Assembly (NCBI GenBank): GCA_030617085.1
Contig: JAUWWB010000020.1
Coordinates: 1 to 10,391 of the forward strand
Source: Candidatus Omnitrophota bacterium
GTDB taxonomy: Bacteria; Omnitrophota; Gorgyraeia; Tantalellales; Tantalellaceae
Direction: 5' to 3'
DNA: 10,391 bases
A model generated the notes under the pieces. The model was not told where the DNA came from. It ran no database searches and saw only the letters and a program-made list of their open reading frames with translations. The translations under genes were made by a program, and so were the position numbers. Below, piece after piece: positions 1-5,534 of the stretch. Every line of letters begins with the position of its first letter. The stretch's first letter is position 1.

Positions 1-69
1 CGGATGTTTGAGCACGGACCCCCTCCCACGCGGACCGCCTTCAGCATTCGCCCAGGATCCGCACCCTAA

Positions 70-89
70 CGACTCCGAACTTCGAACGC
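70..89 (-). repeat. Degenerate 7-bp repeat downstream of the isomerase gene
   Basis: Units CGAACTT and CGAACGC (76-89) preceded by a degenerate CGACTC (70-75) on the plus strand. Same family as the repeats at the mfd, nadD and rplU stop codons, here displaced by the hairpin at 97-116. Confidence 0.6.
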
Positions 90-96
90 CAACATT

Positions 97-116
97 GCGG
101 GGCTGGAAAGCCCCGC
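97..116 (-). repeat. Hairpin repeat directly after the isomerase stop codon
   Basis: GCGGGGCT and AGCCCCGC (97-104, 109-116) form a perfect 8-bp stem with a 4-nt loop, touching the TAG stop (117-119). On the coding strand it reads TAGGCGGGGCTTTCCAGCC and onward. No T-run follows (next bases AATGTTGG), so Rho-independent termination is doubtful. The form AGGCGGGGCTTTCCAGCCCC is also familiar as a dispersed repeat (recall). Confidence 0.65.
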
Positions 117-986
117 CTATTCGGAGGGGGTTTGCAAAGCCTCTTCGTTCACCTCCACGTCCGTCTCTTCCCTCAATCTTCGGAGCAGCTCGTTGAAGAT
201 CTTCTGCCGCTTGACCGTCCGCAGGCGCGACCTTATGTCTTCATCGACGTCCTTGATCGGCCTTGGTTTCGGCTGTCTCCGGTCGGTCAGCATTATGACG
301 TGGTACCCCAGCTTTGTCTTGACGACCCCGCTTATCCCGCCTACATCGAGCCGCGCGCAGCCCGCCTCGAATTCCGGCATCAGCTGTCCCTTCGGGAAAT
401 AACCTATATCTCCGCCGCGCTGGGCGGTGGGATCGACGGATCTTGCCCTGGCCAGGTCCTCAAAACGCGCCCCTCCGGCAAGCTCTTCAAGGATGTTTTC
501 GGATTCCTCCCGCGAAGGCACCAGTATGTGAGACACCCTCATGATCTCGGGAGTAATGTACCTGGCCCTGTTCTTCCGGTAAAACTCCCTGATATCGTCT
601 TCCGTAATATCGATAGCGTCGTCCACTTCGTCCTTCAGGAGCCTGGCGATGAGGATCTTCTTCCTCGCCTCTTCGATCACTTTTTGAACGTCTTTGCCCT
701 TGTGCACGTTTTTGCGGAGGGCTTCCTGGTAAAGCAGCGTATCGTTGATCCATTCCTGGAGGTACTCGCCTTTCCGCCTCTTGACGATCTCCTGGTACCG
801 CTCCGGCAGGTGGGATATCCTTTCATAGAAATCCGACACGGTCATCTTCATGTTCCCCACCGTGGCGACAACAACGCTCTTGCCCGAGGGCTTTCCACAA
901 CCGGAAAGCGCCAGGAACATACACGCCGCCGTGAAACAGGCCAGGAGTCCGGATCTATATTTTTTTCGCGTAATAATATTGTCCAT
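117..986 (-). CDS. Parvulin-type peptidyl-prolyl isomerase lipoprotein (PrsA/SurA-like)
   Basis: Predicted exported foldase that would catalyse cis-trans isomerisation of prolyl bonds in secreted or envelope proteins. Residues 1-29 form a lipoprotein signal: basic start (RKKYR), hydrophobic stretch, then lipobox LSGC with Cys30 as the lipidated residue. Gly31 and Lys32 follow, so there is no Asp at +2; in a diderm this fits outer-membrane sorting (inference). Residues 40-145 are helical, like the SurA/PrsA N-terminal chaperone region. Residues about 146-237 are the PpiC rotamase domain, with VSHILV, the hallmark GGDIGYFPKGQLMPEFE and LGYHVIML. A basic, helical C-tail follows. The 289-residue length suits a single-parvulin PrsA-like protein; E. 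coli SurA is longer with two rotamase domains. The ATG has no clear Shine-Dalgarno and a very short predicted leader. The TAG stop abuts a hairpin. It has its own promoter at 1007-1035. Family is confident; whether it acts as SurA, PrsA or PpiD is not decidable here. Confidence 0.9.
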   Translation of the reverse strand: MDNIITRKKYRSGLLACFTAACMFLALSGCGKPSGKSVVVATVGNMKMTVSDFYERISHLPERYQEIVKRRKGEYLQEWINDTLLYQEALRKNVHKGKDVQKVIEEARKKILIARLLKDEVDDAIDITEDDIREFYRKNRARYITPEIMRVSHILVPSREESENILEELAGGARFEDLARARSVDPTAQRGGDIGYFPKGQLMPEFEAGCARLDVGGISGVVKTKLGYHVIMLTDRRQPKPRPIKDVDEDIRSRLRTVKRQKIFNELLRRLREETDVEVNEEALQTPSE

Positions 987-1006
987 TGTAAAGCCAATTT
1001 TCGAAT

Positions 1007-1035
1007 ATCATACCAGAATGGCATTGCGTCTTCAA
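1007..1035 (-). promoter_or_regulatory. Sigma-70 type promoter for the isomerase gene
   Basis: On the minus strand there is a -35 TTGAAG (1030-1035), a 17-bp spacer and a -10 TATGAT (1007-1012). TG lies one base upstream of the -10 hexamer, making an extended -10. The predicted start of transcription is near position 1000, giving a leader of only about 13 nt before the ATG at 986. This fits the lack of a good ribosome binding site. It would uncouple the isomerase gene from mfd. Based on pattern only. Confidence 0.6.
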
Positions 1036-1063
1036 GGGGTTTGTCGCTGGCGGTGCTTATGGT

Positions 1064-1084
1064 CGAACTCCGAACCCCGAACTA
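1064..1084 (-). repeat. 7-bp repeat overlapping the mfd stop codon
   Basis: Three 7-mer units on the plus strand (CGAACTC, CGAACCC, CGAACTA). On the coding strand: TAGTTCGGGGTTCGGAGTTCG, with the first TAG (1082-1084) being the mfd stop codon. The rest of the 95-bp gap holds the isomerase promoter. Confidence 0.85.
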
Positions 1085-2980
1085 TTTACCGCCCTTCATC
1101 CCCGCGATCTCCTCCTTAAGCAGGCGGCAATACAGGTCGAAGCCCACCTGGTCGATAAAGCCGCTCTGCTCCACGCCTAATATGTTGCCGGCTCCTCTCA
1201 TCTCCAGGTCCCGCATCGCTATCTTGAAGCCGGAGCCTAGCTCATGGTATTTTTTTATGGCGCTCAGCCGCCGCTGGACCTCGTGGGTAAGGGTGGTCAT
1301 GTCCCGGACCACCAGGTACGCGTAAGCTTTGCGGTCGAGCCTGCCAATCCTGCCCCTCAGCTGGTAAAGGTCGGCCAAACCGAACCTGTCGGCGTCGTCG
1401 ATGATCATGGTATTGGCCCGCGGTATGTCGATGCCAGATTCGATGATCGTGGTGCACACCAGAATGTCAACCTCGCCTTTGATGAACCTGAGCATGGTCT
1501 TCTCAAGCGTCTTCGAGCTCATCTGCCCGTGCCCCACCATGAGCCTCGCCCCGGGGACGAGCTTGCTGACCTCCCCCGCTACCCTGTCGATAGTCTCCAC
1601 CCTGTTATGCACGTAATAGACCTGACCCTGCCTGGCCAGCTCCTTTTTGATCGCTTCCTTTATAAGCACCTTATCGTATTCAATGATCTCCGTCCGGATG
1701 GGCAGCCTCTCCAGCGGCGGAGTCTCTATCACCGATATGTCCTTACCACCCATGAGACTCAGGTACAGCGTCCTGGGGATGGGAGTGGCGGTAAGCGTAA
1801 GTATGTCCACATCCACGCGCATCCTTTTGATCCTGTCCTTGTGCCTGACCCCGAACCGCTGTTCCTCGTCGATGATCAAAAGACCCAGGTCCTTGAAGGC
1901 GACGTCGCCGGAAAGCAGCCTGTGCGTGCCGATAACTACGTCGACCTTCCCCTCTTTGAGGTCACGCAGTATGCGCTGCTGTTCCGCCTGCGTACGGAAC
2001 CGGTTCAGCATCTGGACGTTCACCGGGAGATCTTTCAGCCTTTTGGTGAAGGTCTCGGCGTGCTGCTCCGCCAGGATGGTGGTCGGCACGAGCAAAGCCA
2101 CCTGCTTGCCGTCCATGACGGCTTTGAACGCCGCGCGCAGGGCCACCTCCGTTTTTCCGTATCCGACATCACCGCACAGGAGCCGGTCCATCGGACGCTT
2201 TTTTTCCATGTCGCGCTTGACCTCTATTGTCGCCTTCAGCTGGTCCGGCGTTTCCTTGTACGGGAACGCCTCTTCCACATCTTTCTGCCAGTCGGTATCC
2301 GCGCCGAAGGCATACCCCTCGGCGCTTTCTCTGGCGACCTGGAGGCTCAGGAGGTCCCTTGCCGTCCGCGCGGCCCCCTTTGAAGCTCTTTTCTTGGCCG
2401 CCTGCCACCTCTTGCCCTTGAGCCTGTTAAGCCGAGGCGGCTTCCTGTGAAACGATATGTATCTTTGAAGCTTGTGCAGATCCTTGCTTTCCGCGAAGAG
2501 CTTATCGCCGCCTTTGTATTCGATCACGAAGTAATCTTTCAGGCTTCCGTCCCGGCGTATGCGCTGCATGCCAAGGTACTTCCCGATGCCGTAGTCGATA
2601 TGGACAACGAAATCCCCCGGCTCGATATCCACGAAAGAATCGATGGGCTGCTCGCCCATCTCCAGGGCCAGGGGGCGCTTCTTCAGTTTTGTCCGCCTCA
2701 GCGTGCTTACGGGCAGGATGATGACCCCTTTGTGGTCCATGATACGCTTGAAGGAAATGAGGTCTATGCTCTTTATCGACCTCACCTTTTCCCCGGAAAG
2801 GTATATGCGGACGGGGTATTCAAAAGTCACAGGATAGATTATCACCGTCTCCCCCAACAGACTGTAATCCCCGCATTCAGACACCTTGCGACACCGTGAA
2901 TACCCGTAGCCATCGAGTATCCGCACCAGGCCGTCCGAGTCGACTGTCTCGTTGAGGTAGAGTTTTAGGGAATCAAACAT
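1082..2980 (-). CDS. mfd: Short Mfd-like translocase (transcription-repair coupling factor lacking UvrB-like and C-terminal regions)
   Basis: Mfd normally translocates on DNA behind a stalled RNA polymerase, removes it and recruits UvrA. Here about 632 residues are present, against about 1,100-1,200. Numbering from the ATG at 2980: residues 20-78 resemble the end of the UvrB-like domain 1 (GY...YPVRIYLSGEKVRSIKS). Residues 113-180 are the CarD/TRCF RNA-polymerase-interaction domain (PGDFVVHIDYGIGKYLGM), followed by a basic relay helix. Helicase motifs are intact: Walker A GDVGYGKT 270-277, DEEQ 371-374, TATPIPRT 397-404, QLRGRIGR 540-547, then the TRG region (GAGNILGVEQSGF) from 596. The protein stops about 20 residues later. 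The UvrA-binding domain 2, domain 3 and autoinhibitory domain 7 are absent. Start: a purine-rich AGGGGGTGA at 2992-3000 precedes the ATG at somewhat long spacing; a GTG at 2995 would add five residues but overlaps that site. Repeats abut both ends. The RID rules out RecG. Confidence 0.88.
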   Translation of the reverse strand: MFDSLKLYLNETVDSDGLVRILDGYGYSRCRKVSECGDYSLLGETVIIYPVTFEYPVRIYLSGEKVRSIKSIDLISFKRIMDHKGVIILPVSTLRRTKLKKRPLALEMGEQPIDSFVDIEPGDFVVHIDYGIGKYLGMQRIRRDGSLKDYFVIEYKGGDKLFAESKDLHKLQRYISFHRKPPRLNRLKGKRWQAAKKRASKGAARTARDLLSLQVARESAEGYAFGADTDWQKDVEEAFPYKETPDQLKATIEVKRDMEKKRPMDRLLCGDVGYGKTEVALRAAFKAVMDGKQVALLVPTTILAEQHAETFTKRLKDLPVNVQMLNRFRTQAEQQRILRDLKEGKVDVVIGTHRLLSGDVAFKDLGLLIIDEEQRFGVRHKDRIKRMRVDVDILTLTATPIPRTLYLSLMGGKDISVIETPPLERLPIRTEIIEYDKVLIKEAIKKELARQGQVYYVHNRVETIDRVAGEVSKLVPGARLMVGHGQMSSKTLEKTMLRFIKGEVDILVCTTIIESGIDIPRANTMIIDDADRFGLADLYQLRGRIGRLDRKAYAYLVVRDMTTLTHEVQRRLSAIKKYHELGSGFKIAMRDLEMRGAGNILGVEQSGFIDQVGFDLYCRLLKEEIAGMKGGK

Positions 2981-2999
2981 GGGTTCAGACTTCACCCCC

Positions 3000-3027
3000 T
3001 GTCATCCTGAGCGAAGCGAAGGATCTC
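3000..3027 (-). repeat. Interspersed short palindrome-like repeat between argS and mfd
   Basis: The plus strand reads TCATCCTGAGCGAAGCGAAG followed by GATCTC, with ATCCT and AGGAT as inverted ends around a GCGAAGCGA core. I recognise this as a repeat type scattered in intergenic regions of many unrelated bacterial genomes (from memory, not searched). It fills the middle of the 65-bp gap between the argS stop and the mfd ATG. Its mfd-side edge touches the purine-rich AGGGGGTGA that is the only candidate ribosome binding site for mfd. Confidence 0.7.
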
Positions 3028-3045
3028 TTACATGTGGATCCGTTC

Positions 3046-4740
3046 TTACATCTTCTCCGGCAAAGTGATGTTCAGCAGGCCGAGGCCGTTCGCGAGGACT
3101 ATCCGGACGCACTCGGCGAGGAATAGTCTCGCCCTGGTGAGCGCGGCGTCATCGGAAACGACGCGGCATTCGGTATAGAATGAATGGAAGCACCGGGCCA
3201 GCTCGTTAAGATAGGTTATCAGGCGGTTCGGTTCCAGCATCTCCGCGCTCGATTTGACCGCGAAAGGAAACTCGGCCAGCTTACGCATGAGCTGTTTTTC
3301 CTCGGGCGCGGTCAACAGCTCCGGCTTTCTCTTCCGGAGGAGGAGGCGCACCCGGTTCCTGCGGCTGTACTTTTGTATGCTGCGGATCCTGGCGTGGGCG
3401 TACTGGATATAAAAGACCGGGTTATCCGCCGACTCTTTTTTCGCCAGATCGATGTCAAAGTCAAGGTGGCTGTCCAGGCGCCTTGAAAGGAAAAAGAACC
3501 GCGTCACGTCTTTGCCCAGCTCGTCCATGATCTCTCTAAGACTTATGAACTCGCCCGCGCGCGTGGACATGGAAACCGTCTGCCCGCCCCGCAAGAGGGT
3601 CACCAGCTGGACGATCAGAATATCAAGGGACCTCGCGTCATGACCCATCGCCTGGACGGCGGACTTCATCCTTTTTATATAGCCGTGGTGGTCGGGGCCC
3701 AGCAGGTCTATCAGCTTTGAATAACCGCGCCGGAACTTGTCCCGGTGATAGGCAATGTCGGGCGCGAGATAGGTGTAAGAGCCGTCGCTTTTGATGACGA
3801 CCCGGTCCTTGTCGTCCCCGAACCGCGTAGAGGCGAACCATCTTGCCCCCTCGCTCTCGTAGACATACCCGTCCTTCTCCAGGGAGGTGAGCACCTTCCG
3901 CACCCTCTGGCCCCTCTCAAGCTTCGCCTGCGACGTCCAGACATCGAATTCCACCCCGAAATCCGCAAGGTCCTTCTCTATGAGCCCCATCATGTATTTG
4001 ACGGCGTGCTCCCGGAAAAAGGCGCTGGTCTTCGGCTCTTTCTTAAGCAGCCTTTTCCCCTTTTTCGCTCTTATCTCTTTGGCGATATCTATGATATATT
4101 CCCCCATGTACCCGTCTTCGGGCATGGGCTCGTCCTTTCCGAAAAGGTTGCGGTACCGGACCTCCACCGACTCGCCAAGGAGCCTGATCTGCCGGCCGAC
4201 ATCGTTAAGATAATATTCGTTGGTCACGTGGTAGCCGTTAAAGCGCAGGATACGTGAAAGGGCGTCGCCGATAGCCGCCTGGCGGCCGTGCGCTATCGTC
4301 AGGGGTCCGGTAGGGTTTGCGCTGACGAACTCCAGGTTCACGCGCCTCGCGCGCCCTTCTTCGGACCTGCCGAAATCGCTTTTCCTGTCGTGGATGTTTT
4401 CGAGCAGCCTGCGGTAGTACCCGTCGGAAAGCCGGAAATTTATGAACCCGCCTTTAGCGGCGATATCGCCGATAAACGGGGACAGGCCCGCCTTTTCCAT
4501 CTTGCCGCGGAAGATCCCCGCAACGCCTTCTCCGAGCGCCCTGGGAGAACATCGCCCCGCCGGGGCAAGGCGCATCGCTATGTTCGAGGTCAGATCGCCG
4601 TGCCTGCTGTCGCGTGTCACCTGCAGGTGCGCTTCTATATCTTCCGGGAACCGCGCGTCGGGCAGGTGTTCTTCAAAATACTTTTTGCAGGATATAAAGA
4701 GGGTATCTGTTATTTTTTTTGAGATGTCTTTTTCAAGCAT
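3046..4740 (-). CDS. argS: Arginyl-tRNA synthetase
   Basis: Class I synthetase charging tRNA-Arg in the cytoplasm. Its 564 residues are a normal length. Residues 1-105 are the Add1 domain that contacts the tRNA D-loop. The catalytic Rossmann core includes ANPTGPLTIAHGR (141-153), at the HIGH site. NEYYLNDVGRQI (174-185) and LGPDHHGYI (347-355) are typical of the family. MSTRAGEF (391-398) occupies the KMSKS position. The DALR anticodon-binding domain starts near 430 (YAHARI at 447-452) and ends LGLLNITLPEKM, the usual ArgRS C-terminus. HIGH is replaced by TIAH and KMSK by SMST, so both ATP-binding signatures are divergent. The ATG lies inside the end of rsfS (31-bp overlap) and lacks a strong Shine-Dalgarno, suggesting translational coupling. 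It is most likely expressed from the promoter at 5384-5411. Confidence 0.97.
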   Translation of the reverse strand: MLEKDISKKITDTLFISCKKYFEEHLPDARFPEDIEAHLQVTRDSRHGDLTSNIAMRLAPAGRCSPRALGEGVAGIFRGKMEKAGLSPFIGDIAAKGGFINFRLSDGYYRRLLENIHDRKSDFGRSEEGRARRVNLEFVSANPTGPLTIAHGRQAAIGDALSRILRFNGYHVTNEYYLNDVGRQIRLLGESVEVRYRNLFGKDEPMPEDGYMGEYIIDIAKEIRAKKGKRLLKKEPKTSAFFREHAVKYMMGLIEKDLADFGVEFDVWTSQAKLERGQRVRKVLTSLEKDGYVYESEGARWFASTRFGDDKDRVVIKSDGSYTYLAPDIAYHRDKFRRGYSKLIDLLGPDHHGYIKRMKSAVQAMGHDARSLDILIVQLVTLLRGGQTVSMSTRAGEFISLREIMDELGKDVTRFFFLSRRLDSHLDFDIDLAKKESADNPVFYIQYAHARIRSIQKYSRRNRVRLLLRKRKPELLTAPEEKQLMRKLAEFPFAVKSSAEMLEPNRLITYLNELARCFHSFYTECRVVSDDAALTRARLFLAECVRIVLANGLGLLNITLPEKM

Positions 4741-5093
4741 TTATCATCAAACCGTTCTTTTTTAGCATCCGACCACAGGCGCTCCAGCCCGTAAAACTCC
4801 CTGATGTCCTTGTGAAAAACATGGACAACAACATCCCCGTAATCCAGCAACGCCCAGTGTGGGTTGGTTTTCCCCTCAACATTCCGGGGCTTAACGCGCC
4901 CTTTTGACAGTTTTCGCTGTATTTCGTTGGAGATGGTCTGGATCCTTCGGGAGGATGCGGCGCTGACCAGGACGAACCAGTCGCACATCGTCGAGATGTT
5001 CCGCATATCCATCAGGACGATGTCCTCACCCTTTTTCTCCGCGGCGAGGCGCGCTATAGATCTTGCCTTATCCAGAGCTGTTAATTTTCCCAC
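4710..5093 (-). CDS. rsfS: Ribosomal silencing factor RsfS (RsfA/Iojap family)
   Basis: Binds uL14 on the 50S subunit and blocks joining with 30S when nutrients are low (family knowledge). Family signatures are present: KGEDIVLMDMRNIS (21-34), CDWFVLVSAASS (37-48), and the C-terminal core WALLDYGDVVVHVF (80-93) with REFYGLERLWSDA (98-110). The 127 residues are slightly longer than the family minimum because of a Lys-rich tail that overlaps the start of argS. Start is GTG; in-frame TAA codons lie just upstream, so no longer form is possible. There is no Shine-Dalgarno at the right distance. A GGAGGTG sits about 30 nt upstream inside a hairpin (5114-5144). The neighbour nadD, separated only by a small zinc-ribbon gene, follows the common nadD-rsfS pairing. 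Confidence 0.95.
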   Translation of the reverse strand: MGKLTALDKARSIARLAAEKKGEDIVLMDMRNISTMCDWFVLVSAASSRRIQTISNEIQRKLSKGRVKPRNVEGKTNPHWALLDYGDVVVHVFHKDIREFYGLERLWSDAKKERFDDKCLKKTSQKK

Positions 5094-5113
5094 TGATTAT
5101 GATTACGCGTATC

Positions 5114-5144
5114 TGATCCGTTTCACCTCCGGTGAAGCGGATCA
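5114..5144 (-). promoter_or_regulatory. Hairpin in the leader of rsfS holding a Shine-Dalgarno-like sequence
   Basis: Two 14-nt arms (5114-5127 and 5131-5144) pair with one mismatch around a 3-nt loop. In minus-strand RNA the loop and 3' arm carry GGAGGUG, a near-ideal ribosome-binding sequence, paired with CACC on the other arm. No ATG, GTG or TTG lies 5-12 nt after it, and the rsfS GTG is about 30 nt away. There is no T-tract on its downstream side, so it is not a normal intrinsic terminator. Role unknown: RNA processing, an attenuator-like structure or a relic are possible. Confidence 0.4.
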
Positions 5145-5175
5145 AAAAAGATCAGAAAATTTCAAATATAACCCC

Positions 5176-5197
5176 AACAAAATGCGGAAGGATCCGC
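5176..5197 (-). terminator. Weak terminator-like hairpin after the zinc-ribbon gene
   Basis: Two nucleotides after the stop codon, the minus strand reads GCGGA-TCCT-TCCGC followed by ATTTTGTT. The stem is only 5 bp and the T-run is interrupted, so termination would be partial at best. It may simply lower read-through into rsfS-argS. Confidence 0.25.
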
Positions 5198-5199
5198 GA

Positions 5200-5343
5200 T
5201 CATTTGCCCAGTATCCTGTACATGCCGGTGCCGCAGTCCGGACAAACGCCTTTCAATGCCCTTCTGCCGTTCTTCATGATGACTTCTTTAGCGTCTTTCA
5301 TTTCCTTCTTGGCCTTACATTTCACACAATAAGCCTCTGCCAC
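5200..5343 (-). CDS. Small zinc-ribbon protein, DUF5679 type
   Basis: A 47-residue protein starting with GTG. The ribosome binding site is excellent: GGGAGGTG, ending 5 nt before the GTG. The sequence begins MAEAYCVKCKAKKEM and continues through VIMKNGRRALKGVCPDCGTG to MYRILGK. Two CxxC pairs (CVKC at 6-9, CPDC at 34-37) form a probable zinc knuckle, and the central MKNGRRALKG is the conserved heart of the DUF5679 family as I remember it. Many Lys and Arg residues suggest contact with nucleic acid, but no function is established. It has its own promoter and is first in a group with rsfS and argS. That placement hints at a translation-related role (inference only). The reading frame is confident; family assignment is by recall. 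Confidence 0.85.
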   Translation of the reverse strand: MAEAYCVKCKAKKEMKDAKEVIMKNGRRALKGVCPDCGTGMYRILGK

Positions 5344-5383
5344 GATTACACCTCCCTTTAGTTAAAAAAATAAATACGCGTAA

Positions 5384-5411
5384 AGTGTATCACACCACCC
5401 CCAAAAGTCAA
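5384..5411 (-). promoter_or_regulatory. Promoter for the zinc-ribbon gene, rsfS and argS
   Basis: On the minus strand: -35 TTGACT (5406-5411), a 16-bp spacer, and -10 TACACT (5384-5389) preceded by TGA, giving an extended -10 TGn. Transcription should start near 5377, leaving a T-rich leader of about 34 nt before the GTG at 5343, with a strong Shine-Dalgarno (GGGAGGTG). This makes the zinc-ribbon gene the head of a second transcription unit. Confidence 0.6.
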
Positions 5412-5426
5412 GGGGTTATCTGCCTT

Positions 5427-5534
5427 TTGAGATTGCTTCGTCGCTTCGCTCCTCGCAATGACGCAGGGGACGTCCATACTCGCATACCGTGCGTCATTGC
5501 GAGGAGGCCCGAAGGGCCGACGAAGCAATCTCAA
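5427..5534. repeat. Large inverted repeat of two interspersed repeat copies
   Basis: Two copies of a repeat type containing CATTGCGAGGAG and CGACGAAGCAATCTC face each other. Outer arms 5427-5443 and 5518-5534 are 17-bp perfect complements. Inner arms 5449-5464 and 5491-5506 are 16-bp perfect complements. The middle 5-nt and 11-nt segments differ between copies (CTTCG versus GCCCGAAGGGC), and a 26-nt loop joins the arms. It fills the gap between nadD and the next promoter. This repeat type is familiar from intergenic regions of many bacteria (recall). No T-run follows on either strand, so it is not a canonical terminator, although its fold could stall polymerase or protect a 3' end. Confidence 0.8.

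Noticed and set aside
1..96. Possible ends of genes at the left edge: a plus-strand frame open from 1 to a TAA at 67-69, and a minus-strand ATG at 45-47 whose frame runs off the edge
   Set aside because: Both are too short (about 15-22 codons) to recognise, with no convincing ribosome binding site for the minus-strand start. Cannot be supported without flanking sequence.
132..1325. 397-codon open frame on the plus strand across the isomerase and mfd 3' end
   Set aside because: Lies antisense to two confidently identified genes, spans their intergenic promoter and repeat, shows no recognisable domain, and is explained by GC-rich antisense codon structure.
1244..2383. 379-codon plus-strand open frame antisense to mfd
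   Set aside because: Shadow of the conserved Mfd helicase region; the His/Pro/Leu-rich translation has no family signature.
5091..5115. CATAAT just upstream of the rsfS GTG as a separate promoter
   Set aside because: No matching -35 at 15-19 bp, and the predicted start would fall at or after the start codon.
4864..5361. 165-codon plus-strand open frame over rsfS and the zinc-ribbon gene
   Set aside because: Antisense to two genes with good minus-strand signals; no domain recognised.
5361..5377. T-run (minus strand) near the zinc-ribbon promoter as a terminator for nadD
   Set aside because: It lies downstream of the promoter hexamers, in the leader of the next gene, and is not preceded by a stable stem.
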